Of a DNA stretch of 64,000 bases, positions 42,507 through 54,990 are shown piece by piece. The position numbers and the translations under genes are program-made. Source of the DNA: Hygrocybe punicea. Its lineage: Eukaryota > Basidiomycota > Agaricomycetes > Agaricales > Hygrophoraceae. The notes under the pieces were generated by a model, which was not told where the DNA came from, made no database searches, and worked only from the letters and a program-made list of their open reading frames with translations. The stretch covers positions 4,898,001-4,962,000 of the forward strand of contig OY744467.1 of the NCBI GenBank assembly GCA_963556145.1. The letters are read 5' to 3'. Numbering within the stretch: position 1 is the first letter of the stretch; each line of letters starts with the position of its first letter.

Positions 42507-45036
42507 CAGTAGACCCAGTCGTTTTGGTCAACCCAATCGCAGATATAGTTGCAAAAGGTAGGTACACATAGCGCAGTTGCTTGCTGGGGGGGTAGGTTAA
42601 CCCAAAAGACAGCTCTTGCTGGGGAAATGTGGAGTGGTAGGTTGACCCAGATACAGCTCTTGCTGGTCAAGGGTGGCTGGGTGGGTCAACCTGGTGTCAG
42701 CTCTGCCATGGGGTAGGTTAACCCAGGACAGCTATTCTGGGATGGTTCGGTTGACCCAGGTCCAGCTGTTCAAGCAATGTGGGTTGACCTGGCTGCAGCT
42801 ATTGCTGCAGCACTGGGTTGACCATTGACCAGCTCTTGCTGCAGACTTGGGTTGACCTGGTTCCAGCTCTTGCTGCAGCACTGGGTTGACCTGGGCCCAG
42901 CACTTCCTGCAGGGTAGGGTGGCTGGGGTCCAGGTATTGCTGCAGCACTGGGTTGACCCAGGACCAGCACTTGCTGCAGGGTCAGGTTGACCCAGGACCA
43001 GCTCTTGCTGCAGGCTTGGGTTGACCAGGGTCCAGCTAGTGCTGCAGCACCAGGTTGACCTGGGTCCAGCTATTGCTGCAGCACCAGGTTGACCCCAGAC
43101 CAGCACTTGCTGCAGGCTTGGGTTGACCAGGGTCCAGCTATCATTGCAGCATTGGGTTGACCTGGGTGCAGCTATTGCTGTAGCACTGGGTTGATCCTGG
43201 CCCAGCACTTGCTGTAGGGTAGGTTGACCAGGGTCCAGCTGTTCCTGCAGCACCAGGTTGACCAGGCTCCAGCACTTGCTGGAGGCTTGGGTTGACCGGG
43301 GTCCAGCTATTGCTGCGGGGTCAGGTTGACCCAGGACCAGCACTTGCTGCAGGCTTGGGTTGACCAGGGTCCAGCTATTGCTGCGGGGTCAGGTTGACCC
43401 AGGACCAGCTCTTGCTGCAGCACTGGGTTGACCTGGGTCCAGCACTTGCTGCAGCACTGGGTTGACCTGGGTTCAGCACTTGCTGTGGGGCTTGCATTGA
43501 CCAGGGTCCAGCTATTGCTGCAGCACTTTGTTGACCCAGGTCCTGCACTTGCTGTAGGGTAGGTTGATTTGGGTCCAGCCTGTCCTGTAGCATTGCATTG
43601 ATCCCAGACCCACCCATGTGGGAGGATTGGGTTCATGAGGGTCCAGCTATTGCCCCAGCATTGGGTTAATATGGCCCTGCTCTTGCTGCGGAATAAGATT
43701 GACCCTGGCCCAGCTCTCACTGCAGGATTAGGTTGACCAGGTCAACATGGGCCCATGTCAGTTCACCGGATTGAGCCACATCCCACTCTGCCTGTATGTA
43801 TTTAATGTTGACAACATTGACAGAGCTCACAACAGCTCAAGCCAATATTTATTCAGAACCTGCCATATATTTAAAGAAATCAAAATGTTTCAATCTGTAC
43901 TCCACATAAATGTACCATGTAATATAATTTGAATGCAATTATTAAAAGCACAGGGAATAGCAAAATTACACAATTATTATTTTTAAAATGCACAATATCT
44001 TACTTTTACTGTCAGCTATCAGCCATTACAGGAGCTACTTATCCCCCATGACAATCTATGGTGAAACCAGAAATTACCCCACTTGGCATATTGTGCTTTT
44101 CTATTTACTCAATTCTCTATTGGAATCAATATATTATAACCTAACTATTACTTATAGACACATACATTCAATGATTATTAAAATACACAATTAAATAGTA
44201 AAGGACAGGAGGCAGGTGAGAGGAAGGTGGGTGGGTGTGGAGTGGGAGGAAGGGAGTGGGAGTGGAGGAAGGGAGTGGGAGTGGGAGGAAGGGAGTGGGA
44301 GTGGGAGGAGGGGAGTGGGAGTGGGAGGAAGGGAGTGGGAGTGAGGAAGGTGGCAGTGGAGGAAGGTGGCAGTGGGAGAAGGGAGTGGCAGTGGGAGTGG
44401 GAGAAGTGGGAAGGTGGGAAGGCAGGAGGGAAGGGCAGCAGGGAGAGGGTGAGGGTGAGGGTGGAGGAGAGGGTGGAGGAGAGGGTGGAGGAGAGGGAGG
44501 AGAGTGGGATGTACATACCTGTTGAGTTCCCCTCGTCCTCGTCGTCTTCGTCTACGTCTCCGCCGTCCTCGTCCCCGTCGTTCCCATCCCCGTCGTCCCC
44601 GTCCCCATCATCCCCGTCTCCGCGTTCCGGTCCCTGTCGTTCCCGTTCCTCTCATTCCCGTCGTCGTCATCATCATCCTCATTGTCGTCGTCATCCCCCG
44701 TAGTCCTCATTGTCCGCTGGATCGTCGTCGTCTCCGTCGTCCTGTCGTCCTCTCACTGGCCGTCTCCGTCTCCGTCCTCGTCCTCGTCATCTCCGCCGTC
44801 CTGTCGTCTCCTCGCTGGCTGTTGGAGAACGACTCTCCAGACCTCAAGGGGAAAGGCTCAAGGGGAGCCGCGGCAGGAAGGGGGAAGCAAGGGAAACCCT
44901 GGATGGATGACTAAGCTACTAACAGGAAAGGGAAAGACTATCTAAGGGTCCTCGGGGTCCTAGGGCTAGCAGCACCTGCTGCAGGTACCCCCCTCCAAAA
45001 TCGTGTGCGCCCTCGCACACATCTCCTGCCTCTGAC

Positions 45037-45351
45037 TCATCCATATCCTCCACAAAACTCTACCCAATCATCTACTATCCTCACTATCACAGGGGCTAGC
45101 ACAGGCCCAAAAACTGGATCGGGGTCGCCACGCAAAGGATGCATCATCTCAGTGAGCACCCCTAAAAAGGTCATGTGGTTTGGGGAGAGGTCGAGGAGAC
45201 TGTAAAATCGTGGGTCTTCTTCCGATCCCCAGGCAAGTTTGGCGATCTGGCAAATACGGGACATATCCTCTGGGAGAGCCTTGTTAAGGGAAAATGCGAA
45301 GCCGGTTCGAACTGGTTCGTAGCATTGGGGTGGTGGTTCCTCGTCTATCAT
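45037..45351 (-). CDS. conserved C-terminal module of short-LTR element protein, copy 1
   Basis: Open frame with FAFSLNKALPEDMSRICQIA, LDLSPNH and LTEMMHPLRGDPDPVFGP, ending VEFCGGYG. It is nearly the same in copy 2 (61127-61441). Retention in two diverged copies implies selection on this part. The domain is not recognised. Confidence 0.6.
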   Translation of the reverse strand: MIDEEPPPQCYEPVRTGFAFSLNKALPEDMSRICQIAKLAWGSEEDPRFYSLLDLSPNHMTFLGVLTEMMHPLRGDPDPVFGPVLAPVIVRIVDDWVEFCGGYG

Positions 45352-45810
45352 TTGGGTACCAGCGTCTACAAGTCGTGGGGGTGGTGGGACCGGTGGGGTA
45401 ACTTCGGTGGGGGCTGGTTGGCGGGGGTGCTGTATGGCTGGGCTTGGGAAAGGGCAACGGGCGCGACGTTGGGGTAAAAGGCGACGATTGCGGCGGCGGG
45501 TGCTGCTCCACGGTCGAGCACCTGTACGTAGGTCAGAAAAATCTCGTCTATGTACACTATAAAGTTGGGAGACGGAAACGGGGGTTAATGGCGGTACTGG
45601 GGGGGGTATATCACGCTATGGTTTTTCGGGGCACGTGTCCTGGGGCTCCGTTCGGGTACGGGGCATCTGTGGGGCCATTCGCGGCGCGTTTTGGGGTGTG
45701 TAGGGGGCCTGGGGCATCTCTGTTCGCGTTCGCGGGGCGCCTTGGGGCACAACTGGCGCGCGGGGCGTCTCTAGGGCTCTTGTTGACGCGTTTTGGGGTG
45801 TCGTTGGGCT

Positions 45811-46599
45811 TCAGGGACGTGGTGTGGGTTTTATCGACGCATTCTGGTGTGGTAACGGCGTGTGGGGCGGGTATCGACGCGTCGGCGTTGGTGGTGACGT
45901 GGCGGTCGCGGGTGGGTTTGGCTGGGGCACGTTTGTACACGCCGGCGTTGGCGTCCATGGTTTCTGGGTCAACGGGGGCGGGGCCGTACGTTGGGATTGC
46001 GGCTGAGGTGCTAATGGTGCTTGACGGTGCTTCACGTTCGTTGGTGACGTGGCGGCAGCAGCTGGGCTGGACTGGGGTTCATTTGGGCATGCGGGTGCTC
46101 GCGTTGGCCGTTTCTGGGTCGACGTGGGTGTGGTTGGATGCTGGGGCCATGGTCTGGGTATTGGAGGCGAAGGCAGCAGCGTTGGGTGCAGCCGTAACGT
46201 GGCAGTCATGTTGGGCGTGATGGGCGCGCGTGTGGACGGCGTTGGGGCCTGTGAAACGGTTGACGGGGGTGCCGTCAATGCTGTGGGTACTTGGGACGTG
46301 GTTGCGAGGGTGGGGGACACGAACGTTTTCGCATTCGTTGTTGGCCGCGTGTTTTCTGCCTGTTGTGAGTCCTGAGCCGTCGTTTTGAGCTGCGTACCTT
46401 CTTCTGCTCGACGGAGCGCTTGTCGTGCCGTCTTTTCTTTCTGTCGCATCTTTTCCTTCATCTTTTTCTCCACGTTTTTCTCTTTCTCTTCGCGTTCTGC
46501 TGCCAACCGTTTTTGCAGCTCGAGGATCCGTGCGTCGCGTTCCGCATGGAGTTCTTTTTCAGTCTTCATGACCTTCGGGTCGCGTTTTCTTGGTGCCAT
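45811..46599 (-). CDS. gag-like protein of short-LTR element, copy 1
   Basis: ATG at 46599; 262 aa. Residues 1-70 form a Lys/Glu/Arg coiled coil (KTEKELHAERD, then LAAEREEKEKN). The rest is Pro/Thr/Ala-rich. About 70 percent of the first 100 residues match the copy-2 protein. A C-terminal module common to both copies follows in another frame (45037-45351), possibly joined by splicing. Function inferred only from position between LTRs. Confidence 0.65.
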   Translation of the reverse strand: MAPRKRDPKVMKTEKELHAERDARILELQKRLAAEREEKEKNVEKKMKEKMRQKEKTARQALRRAEEGTQLKTTAQDSQQAENTRPTTNAKTFVSPTLATTSQVPTALTAPPSTVSQAPTPSTRAPITPNMTATLRLHPTLLPSPPIPRPWPQHPTTPTSTQKRPTRAPACPNEPQSSPAAAATSPTNVKHRQAPLAPQPQSQRTAPPPLTQKPWTPTPACTNVPQPNPPATATSPPTPTRRYPPHTPLPHQNASIKPTPRP

Positions 46600-49500
46600 A
46601 GTGTAGTTCCATAGTCGTGTGAGTCGTATGAACGGAGAAATAGTCGGAAATGAGTAATTCAAGCGCGTGAAAAAGTTGAACCAAATTTGAATGCGAGAAA
46701 ATAGGATGGACTAATAAGAAAGAAAAACTGATGAGTGTAAATAAGACGGGTGGGTGAATGGTGTTGATTCTGTTGCGTTTCGCGCTTCGTTTGCGCGTCC
46801 TGATGGGTTCCTGGTTGAATTCCTTCAATACTCAAAATTTCCTGTTTTGATCCTTTCAAGATCTGGTCCTACGGGTGCGTGGCTCGAATCTCTCTCATCA
46901 CCACGTTGGAGAATGACTCTCCAGACCTCAAGGGGAAAGGCTCAAGGGGAGCCGCGGCAGGAAGGGGGAAGCAAGGGAAACCCTGGATGGATGACTAAGC
47001 TACTAACAGGAAAGGGAAAGACTATCTAAGGGTCCTCGGGGTCCTAGGGCTAGCAGCACCTGCTGCACCGTATGTGCCCTCGCCGTCTCTGTCCTCGTCG
47101 TTGCCGCTGTGGTTGTCTCGGCCATCTGTCTCAGTCATTGGCGAATCCTCGTACCCGGCCTTGCGGCCTCATTTCCATGGCCATTTTCATCACCATCCGT
47201 TCTGTTTGCTGGGGTGGCCGTGGCGTTGTTTTCTGGGCTGGTGTTGGTTGCGGTTCGGGTTCGCCTGTGTTTGTCGTGGGTGTAGCTGCAATCATTATAA
47301 TCATTAGCATACAACTCACAAAAAATTTTAAAAAAAGAAATTACCTCGGGTGCTCTTCTGCACCCGTTTCGTGTTGTTGCTCTTCTGCACCTGTTTTGTG
47401 TTGTCGAACTCCAACCAGCAGTTGCCGATTTCCCAAACGGGTTCGAGTTGCCAAACATGGAAGTGTGGCTGAAGCTTTTGAATCTTCTCACATGCACAAC
47501 AAGGCATGTATACCCCAAGTGAGATCCTGAAAAGATGTAAATATAGTATACCTACTCTCATGTCAAGTTTTCTATTTTATTTGGCCCTGCATCAAGAGCT
47601 ATTCAGAATTTATTCCATTCCTCTGCCAGAATTGGACCTTTAATGATCTAACGTTGTCTTAAAAATCTGAAATTAATCTAAGGAGTACTTGAATAAGTAC
47701 TAATTGTGGTACACATAAGTGCCTGATTGTTGGTGGACCAGGACCTATGTTGCAGCCAAGCAAATGCACAGAATTGTGCATTGTGGCTGACCCATCAACC
47801 GAGTCCAAACTTCAGCTTTACTTTGAACTTTTCATTTCTTGGCTACAACAGATTTCTGGGACAACCAAGTGCCAGGCACTGATAATCAATACAATAGATA
47901 CTCTACATAGTAGTTTCACAATTATTCTCATATTTTTCAGAGCAATATTGGTAAAGTTGCACTTTAAGGGTCTGAAATTGGCAGGGAGGTATCAATGAAT
48001 CATGGATATCTCTCTATGTATGCCATAATAAAATACAAAATTTGGGGAGGATGTAGTTATAGGCTAATTCTATCCCCTCATGGTCTTAAATGTGTTACAA
48101 AGCTGTTGTGCTCCATGCAATTACACTGAGAAAAATAAGATCTTGGTTACATATATGGCAACTCGCGCCCGTTTGGGGAATCAGCAACCTCCGGCGTGCG
48201 TTCAAATCGTCGCGTACTCCACGATGCGTCCACGAGAACGGTGACAGCAACAACATCAAGTAGAAGGTAAGTACAAGTCTCAAAACTTACTATCCATTAC
48301 TATGCTAACTAATATTGTTATTTTTATGTAGAACTTTCTCACTGCCGCGCCGGGAATGCCCCGCAACACGCACACCGGCGCCACGTCACGTCAACGCCCA
48401 ACTCAAGGGCCGAAACAACGGATGGCAGGCAACAACGACGACAAAGACGACGAGGGCTGAGATGGCCAGCCAGGGGACGACGATGGGACGGAGAAGGATA
48501 GCGACGGGATGACAGGACGACGGAGACGACGACGATCCAGCGGACAATGAGGACTACGGGGGATGACGACGACAATGAGGATGATGATGACGACGACGGG
48601 AATGAGAGGAACGGGAACGACAGGGACCGGAACGCGGAGACGGGGATGATGGGGACGGGGACGACGGGGATGGGAACGACGGGGACGAGGACGGCGGAGA
48701 CGTAGACGAAGACGACGAGGACGAGGGGAACTCAACAGGTATGTACATCCCACTCTCCTCCCTCTCCTCCACCCTCTCCTCCACCCTCTCCTCCACCCTC
48801 ACCCTCACCCTCTCCCTGCTGCCCTTCCCTCCTGCCTTCCCACCTTCCCACTTCTCCCACTCCCACTGCCACTCCCTTCTCCCACTGCCACCTTCCTCCA
48901 CTGCCACCTTCCTCACTCCCACTCCCTTCCTCCCACTCCCACTCCCCTCCTCCCACTCCCACTCCCTTCCTCCCACTCCCACTCCCTTCCTCCACTCCCA
49001 CTCCCTTCCTCCCACTCCACACCCACCCACCTTCCTCTCACCTGCCTCCTGTCCTTTACTATTTAATTGTGTATTTTAATAATCATTGAATGTATGTGTC
49101 TATAAGTAATAGTTAGGTTATAATATATTGATTCCAATAGAGAATTGAGTAAATAGAAAAGCACAATATGCCAAGTGGGGTAATTTCTGGTTTCACCATA
49201 GATTGTCATGGGGGATAAGTAGCTCCTGTAATGGCTGATAGCTGACAGTAAAAGTAAGATATTGTGCATTTTAAAAATAATAATTGTGTAATTTTGCTAT
49301 TCCCTGTGCTTTTAATAATTGCATTCAAATTATATTACATGGTACATTTATGTGGAGTACAGATTGAAACATTTTGATTTCTTTAAATATATGGCAGGTT
49401 CTGAATAAATATTGGCTTGAGCTGTTGTGAGCTCTGTCAATGTTGTCAACATTAAATACATACAGGCAGAGTGGGATGTGGCTCAATCCGGTGAACTGAC

Positions 49501-50750
49501 ATGGGCCCATGTTGACCTGGTCAACCTAATCCTGCAGTGAGAGCTGGGCCAGGGTCAATCTTATTCCGCAGCAAGAGCAGGGCCATATTAACCCAATGCT
49601 GGGGCAATAGCTGGACCCTCATGAACCCAATCCTCCCACATGGGTGGGTCTGGGATCAATGCAATGCTACAGGACAGGCTGGACCCAAATCAACCTACCC
49701 TACAGCAAGTGCAGGACCTGGGTCAACAAAGTGCTGCAGCAATAGCTGGACCCTGGTCAATGCAAGCCCCACAGCAAGTGCTGAACCCAGGTCAACCCAG
49801 TGCTGCAGCAAGTGCTGGACCCAGGTCAACCCAGTGCTGCAGCAAGAGCTGGTCCTGGGTCAACCTGACCCCGCAGCAATAGCTGGACCCTGGTCAACCC
49901 AAGCCTGCAGCAAGTGCTGGTCCTGGGTCAACCTGACCCCGCAGCAATAGCTGGACCCCGGTCAACCCAAGCCTCCAGCAAGTGCTGGAGCCTGGTCAAC
50001 CTGGTGCTGCAGGAACAGCTGGACCCTGGTCAACCTACCCTACAGCAAGTGCTGGGCCAGGATCAACCCAGTGCTACAGCAATAGCTGCACCCAGGTCAA
50101 CCCAATGCTGCAATGATAGCTGGACCCTGGTCAACCCAAGCCTGCAGCAAGTGCTGGTCCGGGGTCAACCTGGTGCTGCAGCAATAGCTGGACCCAGGTC
50201 AACCTGGTGCTGCAGCACTAGCTGGACCCTGGTCAACCCAAGCCTGCAGCAAGAGCTGGTCCTGGGTCAACCTGACCCTGCAGCAAGTGCTGGTCCTGGG
50301 TCAACCCAGTGCTGCAGCAATACCTGGACCCCAGCCACCCTACCCTGCAGGAAGTGCTGGGCCCAGGTCAACCCAGTGCTGCAGCAAGAGCTGGAACCAG
50401 GTCAACCCAAGTCTGCAGCAAGAGCTGGTCAATGGTCAACCCAGTGCTGCAGCAATAGCTGCAGCCAGGTCAACCCACATTGCTTGAACAGCTGGACCTG
50501 GGTCAACCGAACCATCCCAGAATAGCTGTCCTGGGTTAACCTACCCCATGGCAGAGCTGACACCAGGTTGACCCACCCAGCCACCCTTGACCAGCAAGAG
50601 CTGTATCTGGGTCAACCTACCACTCCACATTTCCCCAGCAAGAGCTGTCTTTTGGGTTAACCTACCCCCCCAGCAAGCAACTGCGCTATGTGTACCTACC
50701 TTTTGCAACTATATCTGCGATTGGGTTGACCAAAACGACTGGGTCTACTG

Positions 50751-51625
50751 AAGAAGGGCAGCAGTGGACTCAGGAGGTGGACTGAGTTGAGAGGGATGGG
50801 ATTGAGTATCGACGACAGGTCAGCGAGGACCGGCGGGAGGGAACAAATATCGCCAATGCCTCGACCACGGGTGAGCAGGACCTCGTACCGGTGCCGGAGG
50901 GCGAAGTCGCAGTCGGATTCGAAGAAGATCCCGGCAAACCGGCACCAGAGCCACCGGCCGATCTAGGAGATGAGGAGATGCCGGGTGTGGCAATCGAGGA
51001 CGTGGACGGGACGACGGTAAGTCCTTATTGTCGAGCAGCTATTCGTACCTATTGAGCGTTGTAAAAGTTTACCGGACCGTTTCCTTTACAGCCATGCACC
51101 AATTGCGTCAAGGCTCGAGAGGCGTGTCGAGGCGTGACTGGGTACGTTTGCGAGAGGTGTCGAAAGTTACAGAAGAAGTGTACCAACGCGACTCATCGGA
51201 CGGGCGGGGGACGACGCAAGGCGGACACCGGCAAGGGAAAGGCGGTAGCGGGTACGAGGAAACTGCTCTCGTTTACCACCAAGACAATTCGGACGAGACC
51301 CGCTTGGGCATCGACGAGTAAGCGGCCAATCGAAGAGGTGGAGTCGGATTCAGACAACGAGGAAGAAGAGATGGCTGAGGAGCAGCCGACGAAAAAGCCC
51401 AGGGCGGCTTCCGAAGGAAACCTGTTTGACGGAGTGATACAGAGTTTCGGAAGCGTGTCCGCGTGGCTCGCCACGCTGACGGAGGATCTGGGATCCCTGG
51501 GTGCCGAGGTAAACCGGCATCTCATCCAATTTGGCCAACGCCTCCAGAGGCTTCGAATCGATCACGAGCGGGTGTCGGCAATGCTGGTTTTGATGAGTCA
51601 AGATTACGAGTTCGGCTGCCTCTAA
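50751..51625 (+). pseudogene. 3' half of Zn(II)2Cys6-protein gene
   Basis: Resumes the frame of 41985-42506 after the 7-bp duplication. An intron at 51017-51091 precedes an exon encoding the zinc cluster: two tandem C-x2-C-x6-C units (CTNCVKAREAC and CERCRKLQKKC), the Zn(II)2Cys6 spacing, followed by an acidic stretch and a C-terminal helix; stop at 51625. An in-frame TGA occurs near the start of this half (codon at about 50781), so the gene would need repair even without the insertion. Confidence 0.68.
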
Positions 51626-51824
51626 AAATGTATATAAAATTCGTGTCCGTAAAAAAAATGAAAAGATTTTTTGTATATATATAAAAGACATTTTCAGCAT
51701 GTTCACCCAGCTAAGGAAATCCAATGGCTCCCGAAGGCATGGGACTCTTCGCATCATTTGTCGCAAGAAAAGAAAGAAATGCTAAGTATAGAGATAAAAA
51801 TGGACAAGATAAGATAAAATTTGC

Positions 51825-52244
51825 CTAATCATCGTCGGCCGAGGGGTCTATAGAGAGCGGATACGTCGGATCATCGAGATCGCTTGAGTCGGTATCATCA
51901 GCATCGGGATATTGTAGAAAATCGTCCAACGGTATCGATATCTTTGAACGGGCGTGATAGGGTACAACTCGGAAAGCGGCATATCGGGATTTAGAGACTG
52001 CACCGTTGAGTTCGGCTAGTATGTACGACCCGCCGAGAGTTTTCCTGACTACAATCATGGGTCCGAAGTATCGGGGCTTGGCTTTTCGATCGAGAGACAT
52101 CTCGATGCGGGAATTCTGGACGAGGACGAGGTTGCCAGGTTCGAAGTTAAATGATTTGATCGTGTTGGCGTATTTTTCTTCGAATTGTCGGGCGGATGCG
52201 AGTCGAGACTTGGTGAGCTTTTCTTTGACCCGATTGAGGTCGGC
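51825..52244 (-). pseudogene. gypsy integrase C-terminal domain
   Basis: Continues the integrase frame after a TGA at 52247-52245. It contains RKAKPRYFGPMIVVRKTLGG, the SH3-like GPF/Y-type module that ends many Ty3/gypsy integrases, then a short acidic tail to the stop at 51825. Confidence 0.75.
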
Positions 52245-52247
52245 TTC

Positions 52248-53273
52248 TCATTTACGAAGTTGGCGGGCGCGGATGACTATGAGGTCGGTTGTGGACATCG
52301 TATCTTGTGTTGGAACCATGTACGTGGCTTCGGCGAAGTTGAACGGAAAAAGCGGCTCTACTCCGTGTGCGATGTAGTAGGAGGAGTATCCGAGGTTCTT
52401 GTGTGTGGTGACCCGTTCGGCCCAAAATACGGAGTGAGTTATGGTATGCCATTTCTTTTCGTCTCTGTCACAACTTTTCATGATGGCCTCCCGGACATCT
52501 AGGTGGCGACGTTCAACGGGTCCGTTCGCTTGTGAGTTGTAGGGCGAAATGCGGATGTGCCGGATACCGTAGCGGGAGGCGAGATAGTCGAGTGCTTCTA
52601 CAAACAGCTTGCCGTTGTCAGTAACAATTTCTTCGAGGGCGCCCCAACGGCATAAGATGTCTTCGAATAGGAATGTGCCGATGGTTGAGCCGGTCTCGTG
52701 GCGTAGCATTCGGAACTCGGGATAAGCGGAAAGGGAGCAATGGGCTTGGACAATGTACCGGTAGCCGCCAGATCGTGGCATAAACATCGTGTCGACATAT
52801 GCTTTGCGGAATAGTGAGGCCGGAGTAGCGACGGTCAGCGGAATATGGTGATAACGCATTTGGCGTACTTGGCACTGATGACAAGACTGGACGTACCACT
52901 TAACGTCGTGGTCGAGGTGCGGCCACCAGAAATGGTCGAGTAGGTGGGCGCGGACGGAGAATATGCCTTTGTGGCCGAGAGAGTCGTGAGCGTCTTTGAG
53001 TAACTGAAGCCGGCGGTCGGGCGGTATGACGAGTTTGTGTTTCCTGTGACGGTCTTTACGCCATAGCTTGTTATTGGTGATGAAGAATTCGAGGGTGTAT
53101 CGCAGGAACAAGCGGTATTGTTCATCCGTGAGGTCAGCGGGTCGGGATGGATTTCGCAACCAAGCTTTGACAAGGGACAGACGAGCATCGGCTGCGCGGG
53201 CTTTATCGGATCGCAGTATGTCAGAGACGGCTTCTTGATTCGTATAGACGAGAGCGGTTGGTAATTCTTGGAG
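52248..53273 (-). pseudogene. gypsy integrase
   Basis: Zinc finger HHCC (H..GHKGIFSVRAHLLDHFWW, then CHQC). Catalytic core with D (VDTMF), D (VTDNG) and E (PVERRH). Preceded by the RNase H linker, which is cut by the insertion at 53278. A premature TGA separates it from its C-terminal domain. Confidence 0.85.
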
Positions 53274-53277
53274 ACGG

Positions 53278-54986
53278 TGTAGTAGGGACTAGGGGTCCCT
53301 ACTGGTGTCTCAGTGATCTCGGATGGTGTGACAAGCTGAAGTCTCATAAGCTATCTACACAAAAGGTAATCCTACGGAACGTGGGAACAGTCACGTGATC
53401 TACTAGTAGTAGTGGGGCACTACCCACTACTACATGTACCCCCCTCAAAAAAAACTGTGGCGTCCTCGCCACTGAGGAGCCAAAGACCAACACTCACAAA
53501 ATCTCCCAAACTCCAACTCAAAACTCCAACTCCGTCGAGGACTTATGAAACACTGCCGACAGGTATGCCCCCCAGTGGACGCCACCACCAGCTCAAGATA
53601 CCGTTTGTCGACCGAATCGCCTGTGCTCAGAGCGTAACTCTCGAAAAAATGTGGGAGGCTTCATAGCGTGGTGTGACAAAGGTGGGGGTACGAAGATGAC
53701 TGTAGTGAACGGTGAACTCGGGGATGACGGGGATTGCGCTGTGTAGAATATGTGTGTAACTGTGAAAAACGTGGGGGGGACTCAAGGTGACGCGGCCGGC
53801 GGTATGGGGTGTCTAAGAACGGCTGTGTCGGCTCAATTCAGTGAACTCGGGAGAGTGGGAAGCTCTGGGATGCTGAATGGGGTTGCGGGGAACTCGGGGA
53901 AATATCTGGAATGGGGGGAATGCGAAACAACGCGGCCGATCGTTGGGGTGTCTAAAAGGTACAGGAACGGTGCTCTCGGGGTGACGATGGGATGCTTGGT
54001 ACTTTGCGGCACGGGACGGGGACGTGGGGAGTTGGGCGAGTGTGTTCGCGTGGGTGGGTGGTGAAAAACTGGGGGTTGACTGACGACGACGCGGCGGGTC
54101 CGTGGGGTGGCCATAAAGGCCGGCGGCTGCTCGTTTGGGGTGGTGCGCGTGAACGGGGGTGTCTGGTACGTGGAACGGGGGTTCGTGGGGCTGGGCGAGT
54201 ATGCTGGAGGGCTCGGGTATACGGAAAGTGGTGGTTGAACTTTGGTGACGTGGCAAAGAGCGGGGGTTCTAAAACGGTGTGGTTGGCTCGCGTGGGGCGT
54301 ACGCGAGGGTACGTGGGGTTCTAAGACGTGGGCCGTTGGTGAATAGGCACGTGTCGAGCGCATGTGTAACCTGAGAACTGTAAAAACGTTTAAACTGGAG
54401 GTGACGCGGAAAAGGTATGCTGGTCGTGCGGACGCGCGTGATTGGTGCAACGCGGCTTAGCGTGGGTCTTGGGGGCGTTTATCGTAGGCGTGGGGGCTCT
54501 TACGAGTGCGTCTGGGTGATGAACAATGAAAAAAATCCCGGTCGAATGCGATGACGTGGCGGTATGCGGGTTGGCCGATCTGCCTTGAAAAGGGGGTCGT
54601 GGCGGCGCGTGGTGAGACGCGAAGGCCCTTGGGCTATCTAACAAAAATACAGGCGGCCGTGTGGGTGGCCATAGACGAAGAATGGGGGTTGTCCTGCAAC
54701 TTGGTGGTGAGACCGTGTGAAAAAAGCTGTAGGCGCGAGAAACCAATAGAAAAGCTCAAAGAAAGCTCAGAAAAGCCAGAGAAAGACAAGAAAAGCAATA
54801 GTGAGACGAATCACACTCTCATCACCAGGTGTAGTAGGGACTAGGGGTCCCTACTGGTGTCTCAGTGATCTCGGATGGTGTGACAAGCTGAAGTCTCATA
54901 AGCTATCTACACAAAAGGTAATCCTACAGAACGTGGGAACAGTCACGTGATCTACTAGTAGTAGTGGGGCACTACCCACTACTACA
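53278..54986 (-). mobile_element. short-LTR non-autonomous retrotransposon, 1,709 bp
   Basis: Direct repeats of 157 bp (53278-53434 and 54830-54986) start TGTAGTAG and end CTACTACA and differ at one base noticed. ACGG flanks both ends (53274-53277, 54987-54990) as target duplication. Reading minus, TGGTGATGAGAGTGTGATTC follows the 5' LTR as primer-binding site, and GAGGGGGGTACA precedes the 3' LTR as polypurine tract. The internal 1.4 kb has only low-complexity minus frames (53813-54450) and no pol. It is the youngest-looking insertion here. Confidence 0.88.
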
Positions 54987-54990
54987 ACGG

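Larger units (their letters stand above)
44821..47067 (-). mobile_element. short-LTR element with gag-like gene, copy 1
   Basis: Direct repeats of 163 bp at 44821-44983 and 46905-47067 differ at one base noticed (C/T near 44830/46914). In coding (minus) direction the LTR runs TGCAGCAGG to TCTCCAAC. The primer-binding site follows the 5' LTR (minus, from 46904): GTGGTGATGAGAGAGATTCG. A GGAGGGGGGTACC polypurine tract precedes the 3' LTR. No protease, reverse transcriptase or integrase is present, so it relies on another element. It sits in the loop of foldback element 2. A clear target duplication was not found. Confidence 0.85.
42507..50750. mobile_element. foldback element 2, 8,244 bp
   Basis: Terminal inverted repeats start CAGTAGACCCAG at both ends. 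Left arm 42507-44746 and right arm 48511-50750 are reverse complements (symmetry sum 93257); only one substitution was noticed. From outside in, each arm holds about 1.1 kb of ~40-bp units containing GGTTGACC and CCAGC..TTGCTGCAG, then an AT-rich segment, then a GGGAGTGGGAGGAA minisatellite (44215-44510 and its mirror), then CGT/CCT-rich codon-like repeats. The loop 44747-48510 contains a separate LTR insertion. AAGAAGG is duplicated at both flanks. No transposase is seen, so it is non-autonomous. Confidence 0.88.

Noticed and set aside
42732..43343. 203-aa frame rich in PGSTQCC-like repeats and its mirror at 49914-50525
   Set aside because: Translation of the ~40-bp minisatellite of foldback arms; both copies lie inside a mobile element and lack any domain.
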